Origin: Mesoplasma photuris ATCC 49581
GTDB taxonomy: Bacteria > Bacillota_I > Bacilli_A > Mycoplasmatales > Mycoplasmataceae
Reading direction: 5' to 3'
Length of the DNA: 64,000 nt
NCBI RefSeq assembly: GCF_000702725.1
Contig: NZ_JNJI01000002.1
Location: 186,001-250,000, forward strand
Part shown: positions 60,601 through 64,000 of the stretch, in pieces
Position numbering within the stretch: the stretch's first letter is position 1
Layout: each line of letters opens with the position of its first letter
Made by a program: the position numbers and the translations under genes
Notes under the pieces: generated by a model
Databases searched by the model: none
The model's input: only the letters and a program-made list of their open reading frames with translations
Told to the model about the DNA's origin: nothing

Positions 60601-63098
60601 TTAAATACTACAATGATTCAGTTGCAGACAATAGTATTTATCCACTAATTATGGGTGATGCAAATAACCCACAGTGGTTTGAAGAATTTATACTTTCAAA
60701 TGATGTTCCTAACGGAGAGCTACCACCAGAGTTAATATTCGAATATTTAATGCCTTTATTAGGACACATAATTAACTTTAATGGTTCTGCTCTTGCTCCT
60801 GGTTCATTTGAAAGAATTAATAATTACTTTTGAAATGCAAATATTGATCCAACAACCGGATTGCAATATGACATAGAAAATGAATGAGATAGAAAATCTG
60901 AACAAGTAAAAAATGCTGGTGCTTTATTTAATGAAGTGCTACCATTACTGATTGATTTTATTAAAGACACACCATTTGGTGAAGGTATTGAAATTCCTGA
61001 ATCAACATCATGAAAAGAATCATTAATTTTATTAGCAATGTCGTTATTACCAAATACAGGACAGCAATTTTTAAAAGATTCTCCAAATAAAGCTTCTCAA
61101 TTTGTAATTGGTTTAAATGTAGAAAATTATACCCCCGGAAAAGAAACGTTAGCTACAGATTTAATTGCTAATGTAGGTACTGATAATCAAGAAATGTCAA
61201 TCATCGGAACAAAAGCTGGTCAAACAATTTATAAACTAGATGAAATTTCTAATGAAAATCTTAATGGAACTTTCATCAAAGATGGTGACACAATTTCTAA
61301 TTTAGAAAAACTTTTTGAATCTAATGGAGATTACCAAGGACCTGTAATTAAAACTTCAAATGGATTTGTAATTTATGATCCAAATAAACCCGATACGTTA
61401 AATATTCCAGCAATTACGAATTTAAAGTCCGAAGCTGAATATGATTTAAAGAATGGTAATTTTATAAATTCCATTGCTAATGCTAGTTTAAAAATAGCAA
61501 ATGAAAAATTTATCCCAACGAATGCTTGAATTTATGACAATAGAGAAATTACACAAAATAAAAACCCAGAAGTTAGAGAAATGTTTGGTAAACAATCAAG
61601 AAAAATCAAAACATCCATTAATGGAGATTGAATCAAAGCATCAGATATTGATCCAAATAAAATAACTCACTCAAAAGAATTTGAATTTCAAGAAGATGAA
61701 ATTGCAAGCTTAGATTCTCCATTTTCAAATGAAGCTTCTTGATTCATTAGTACCGATTTAATTAATAATGATATATCAGCAGAAAGTGTTTATTATGAAT
61801 TAAGACCATATTATCACTACAACAATTTAAAATTATTTATACCGACTGAATTAGAAGAAGCCGCAAACTTACTAGTTGGTAATGGTAACCCAAACATTCA
61901 TAATGATAAAAATTTGGATTGAACAAAAAATGCTCGTACATGAGCTGGTACAAATGTAGATTATGCTAATGTTCCTGAAATAGTTCAAGATGCTTGAGGT
62001 GAAGAATATAAAGATCAAACATTCACATGGATTGCTCCATTTAATTTAAACTTTAGTTCAAAACAATTTGGTACTATTGATAGTCTTTCAGATGTTGGTC
62101 AAGCAACTTTCTGAGCAGACCAAGCAATTCGTTCAACTGGTACAGGTATTACAATTGAAGTAAATGAGCAATTACCAGAATTTTTAAATCATGTTAATAT
62201 AAAATCTTTACAATCCGTAAATACTTATAATGGTGATTTTACTTTAGTTGATCAAGACATTTTAAACTTATTAACTGGTAGATCTATTTCTAAATATGTT
62301 CCTGTTGATTATGATTTTTATGGAGAACAGTTAAGAACATTACAAGGTACAAATCTACCAAGCGATTTAAAAATTCCAGTCTTTGATATGAAGACGCCAA
62401 AAGAACTTGTAGATGAATTAAATAATTCTAAAACTTTCTATATGGAAGATGAATTAATTAAGCAAGGATATGAAAATCCGTTTGATTATGCAATGCAAAA
62501 TAGAGATTTCACTCAAAAATATTCAGCTTATACTGAACCATATGGAATCACGGGTGGATTTAAAGGGGTTCTTAAAGATACTCCAGGTATCTTTGCTGTT
62601 CAAGGAAAAGGTGCTGGAGCTGAATCTATGAGTCGTTTATCAACTCTATATAATAGAGTTGAACTATCTGGAACAGAGTTAGGATTTATTATTACAATAT
62701 CTGAATCTATAATGGCAATTAGTATATTCTTAATTATTGGTGTTATTTTAATAGCAATTATAATTATTTCAATTATGGTAGATGTTTATGTAATGATTTA
62801 TCAAAGATTTATTGTTACAATGCGCGCTATAGGATATGGAAAAAAACAAATTATCTTAAATACTTTAGGAATATCTTCTGTAATTGGATTTATTTCTATA
62901 TTTGGAGGATATGCCTTAGGTATTTCATTAATATCGGGATTATTAACTTTACTTCAAGGATATGGAGTTTATATACCGATGCTAATTTATTGATGAATTC
63001 CACTAGTTGTAATAAGTGGAGTATTATTAATGTTCATAGTATCATTTATACTATCGTCTATTAAACCTTTTAGAATTAAACTAACAACACTAATGTAA
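57699..63098 (+). CDS. Giant FtsX/MacB-type ABC transporter permease
   Basis: A 1799-residue membrane protein. One helix lies near residues 22-38, then a large extracellular domain of about 650 residues, then helices near 694-718, 749-770 and 794-820. A second module has a helix near 866-890, an extracellular domain of about 770 residues, and three C-terminal helices (about 1661-1700, 1717-1755, 1757-1788). This double 1+3 pattern is that of LolC/MacB/FtsX permeases of two modules. The two external domains are far larger than the family norm. The matching ATPase is probably the LolD-type protein at 53371. The promoter carries a G tract, so surface exposure may be variable. Confidence 0.85.
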
Positions 63099-63106
63099 GA
63101 AATTAC

Positions 63107-63150
63107 AAATTAAAAATCTACCCTGTTTATAATGGGTAGATTTTTAATTT
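63107..63150. terminator. Bidirectional intrinsic terminator
   Basis: A 17-bp perfect stem (AAATTAAAAATCTACCC and complement) with a 10-nt loop between the permease gene and the convergent gene ending at 63144. Confidence 0.85.
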
Positions 63151-64000
63151 GTTCTAGTAAAGTCTTCGATAATATATTTTAATTCTCCAGCTTTTGTTGA
63201 ATTATATAAAGCTGCATCTAATCTTAAAGAAACTTCATAACTATGTGGATTACTATTTTCATCAAAGTATTTAATTTGATACTTAATTGATGAAGGTTCA
63301 TCTGAATTTGCTAAATTGTCAAAAGCTAATAACTTAGTTTCTCAATTTCTATAATTTAAATATTCAATTGATTCTTCATCACTAGATTTTGGTCAAGCAG
63401 CAACAATAGTATCAATCACAGTTTTAATGATTTTGAATAATCCTTTAATTAAATCTCCAGATTGTCCATCATATAAAGTTGATAATGCTTCACCGATTCC
63501 ACCAGGTACTCATTTACCTTTCTCAATTCCTAAAAGATAAAATCCAGCTGCAGCACCTTTGAATGATTTATTTCCATTAGTATCTTTTAACGTATATCCC
63601 GAGTAGGTACTATCAGTTAATTTAAGACCCAAAGCAATTTTAGTTATACCTTTTTCCTCTCCTGTTCCTGTATAACCCATGAAGTTTCTTAGATCTACCT
63701 TAGTATCTAATGAATTGGTAATTGTAATTGTGTTTTCATCGACTGTTTCACCGATTACACTTAAAATATTTCCAACTTTTAAAGCCGTTTCAGGTAAATC
63801 ACCAATAAATGTTAATAAAACATTTGCAATATCAGCAATTGAAACAATACCACCTATTTTCATATTCAATAAATCTGAAAGGTTTTTAACATCTTCAGGA
63901 AGTTCTAATCCAGGAATTAATCCTTCGATTAACGAAAAGAATTCTTCACCTTCATAAATTGCTGAAATAGGTTTATTCATTAGTGGTGGTATTTTTGACA
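63144..64000 (-). CDS. C-terminal part of a large secreted or lipoprotein-like protein
   Basis: At least 285 codons on the minus strand; the start lies beyond the window. No membrane helix is visible. Segments such as FFSLIEGLIPGLELPEDVKN, ISAIYEGEEF and LYDGQSGDLIKGLF resemble the paralogous lipoproteins of Mesoplasma and Spiroplasma, perhaps the MOLPALP family, but I cannot confirm this without the N-terminus. The position next to a possible exporter permease suggests a surface protein (inference). Confidence 0.5.

Noticed and set aside
57699-63098. Several separate genes or a broken gene in place of one giant permease
   Set aside because: All breaks between the standard-code frames are single TGA codons. 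With TGA as Trp one continuous 1800-codon frame remains, with a good ribosome site and terminator.

Overview
The window is a chromosomal segment of a mollicute, most likely of the Mesoplasma/Entomoplasma/Spiroplasma group. The DNA is very AT-rich and genes are tightly packed. In-frame UGA codons fall where conserved proteins have tryptophan: ribosomal protein L34 at 40574 begins MKRTWQP with its W encoded by TGA, and the same holds in SerS, GyrA, DnaA, FtsH and LysS. I therefore read the sequence with genetic code 4 and joined reading frames across TGA. There is no cell-wall pathway, sugar uptake is by PTS, and purine nucleotides are made by salvage. The species is an inference.

The replication origin lies near the middle. 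dnaA and dnaN read leftwards from about 40250, and rpmH-rnpA-yidC read rightwards from 40574. The 320-bp gap between them carries a cluster of DnaA-box-like 9-mers. Left of the origin most genes are on the minus strand and right of it nearly all are on the plus strand, so genes point away from the origin on both arms.

Layout from the left: partial MATE transporter (1-376); ABC-F ATPase; azoreductase facing an HxlR/YodB-type regulator; a HAAS membrane protein, PadR regulator and zinc-ribbon membrane protein cluster; nucleoside hydrolase; a beta-glucoside cassette (GH1 6-phospho-beta-glucosidase, PTS EIIBC with coiled-coil tail, RpiR regulator) bounded by 27-bp direct repeats of the purB 3' end; purA-purB under a purine riboswitch of adenine-type sequence; ribokinase; two TatD paralogues; a second azoreductase; a small CxC protein with a palindromic promoter; mnmE; serS; two ABC exporters; a duplicated membrane protein; gyrB-ndt-gyrA; a full MATE transporter; rnmV-rsmA; a degenerate MreB-like protein; nagB, pnuC, nagA; dnaN-dnaA; the origin; rpmH-rnpA-yidC; two HAD phosphatases; SRP RNA; tadA; dnaX-recR-tmk-holB-trmN6-tilS; ftsH; hslO; a LolD/MacB-type ATPase; a DUF1904 protein and dusB; lysS; a 1799-residue FtsX-type permease; and a partial likely lipoprotein.

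The genes cover origin function and chromosome topology (dnaA, dnaN, gyrB, gyrA, dnaX, holB), RNA maturation and modification (rnpA, rnmV, rsmA, mnmE, tilS, tadA, dusB, trmN6), membrane protein insertion and quality control (SRP RNA, yidC, ftsH), amino-sugar, ribose and beta-glucoside use, and nucleotide salvage. The most striking signals are a run of 15 G between a -35 box and the -10 region of the giant permease gene (candidate phase-variable promoter), the adenine-type riboswitch before purA-purB, the purB-end duplication around the sugar cassette, a perfect 23-bp palindrome over a promoter, and a conserved-looking actin homologue that has lost its nucleotide-binding motifs. I saw no CRISPR array, insertion sequence, integrase, tRNA or rRNA gene.
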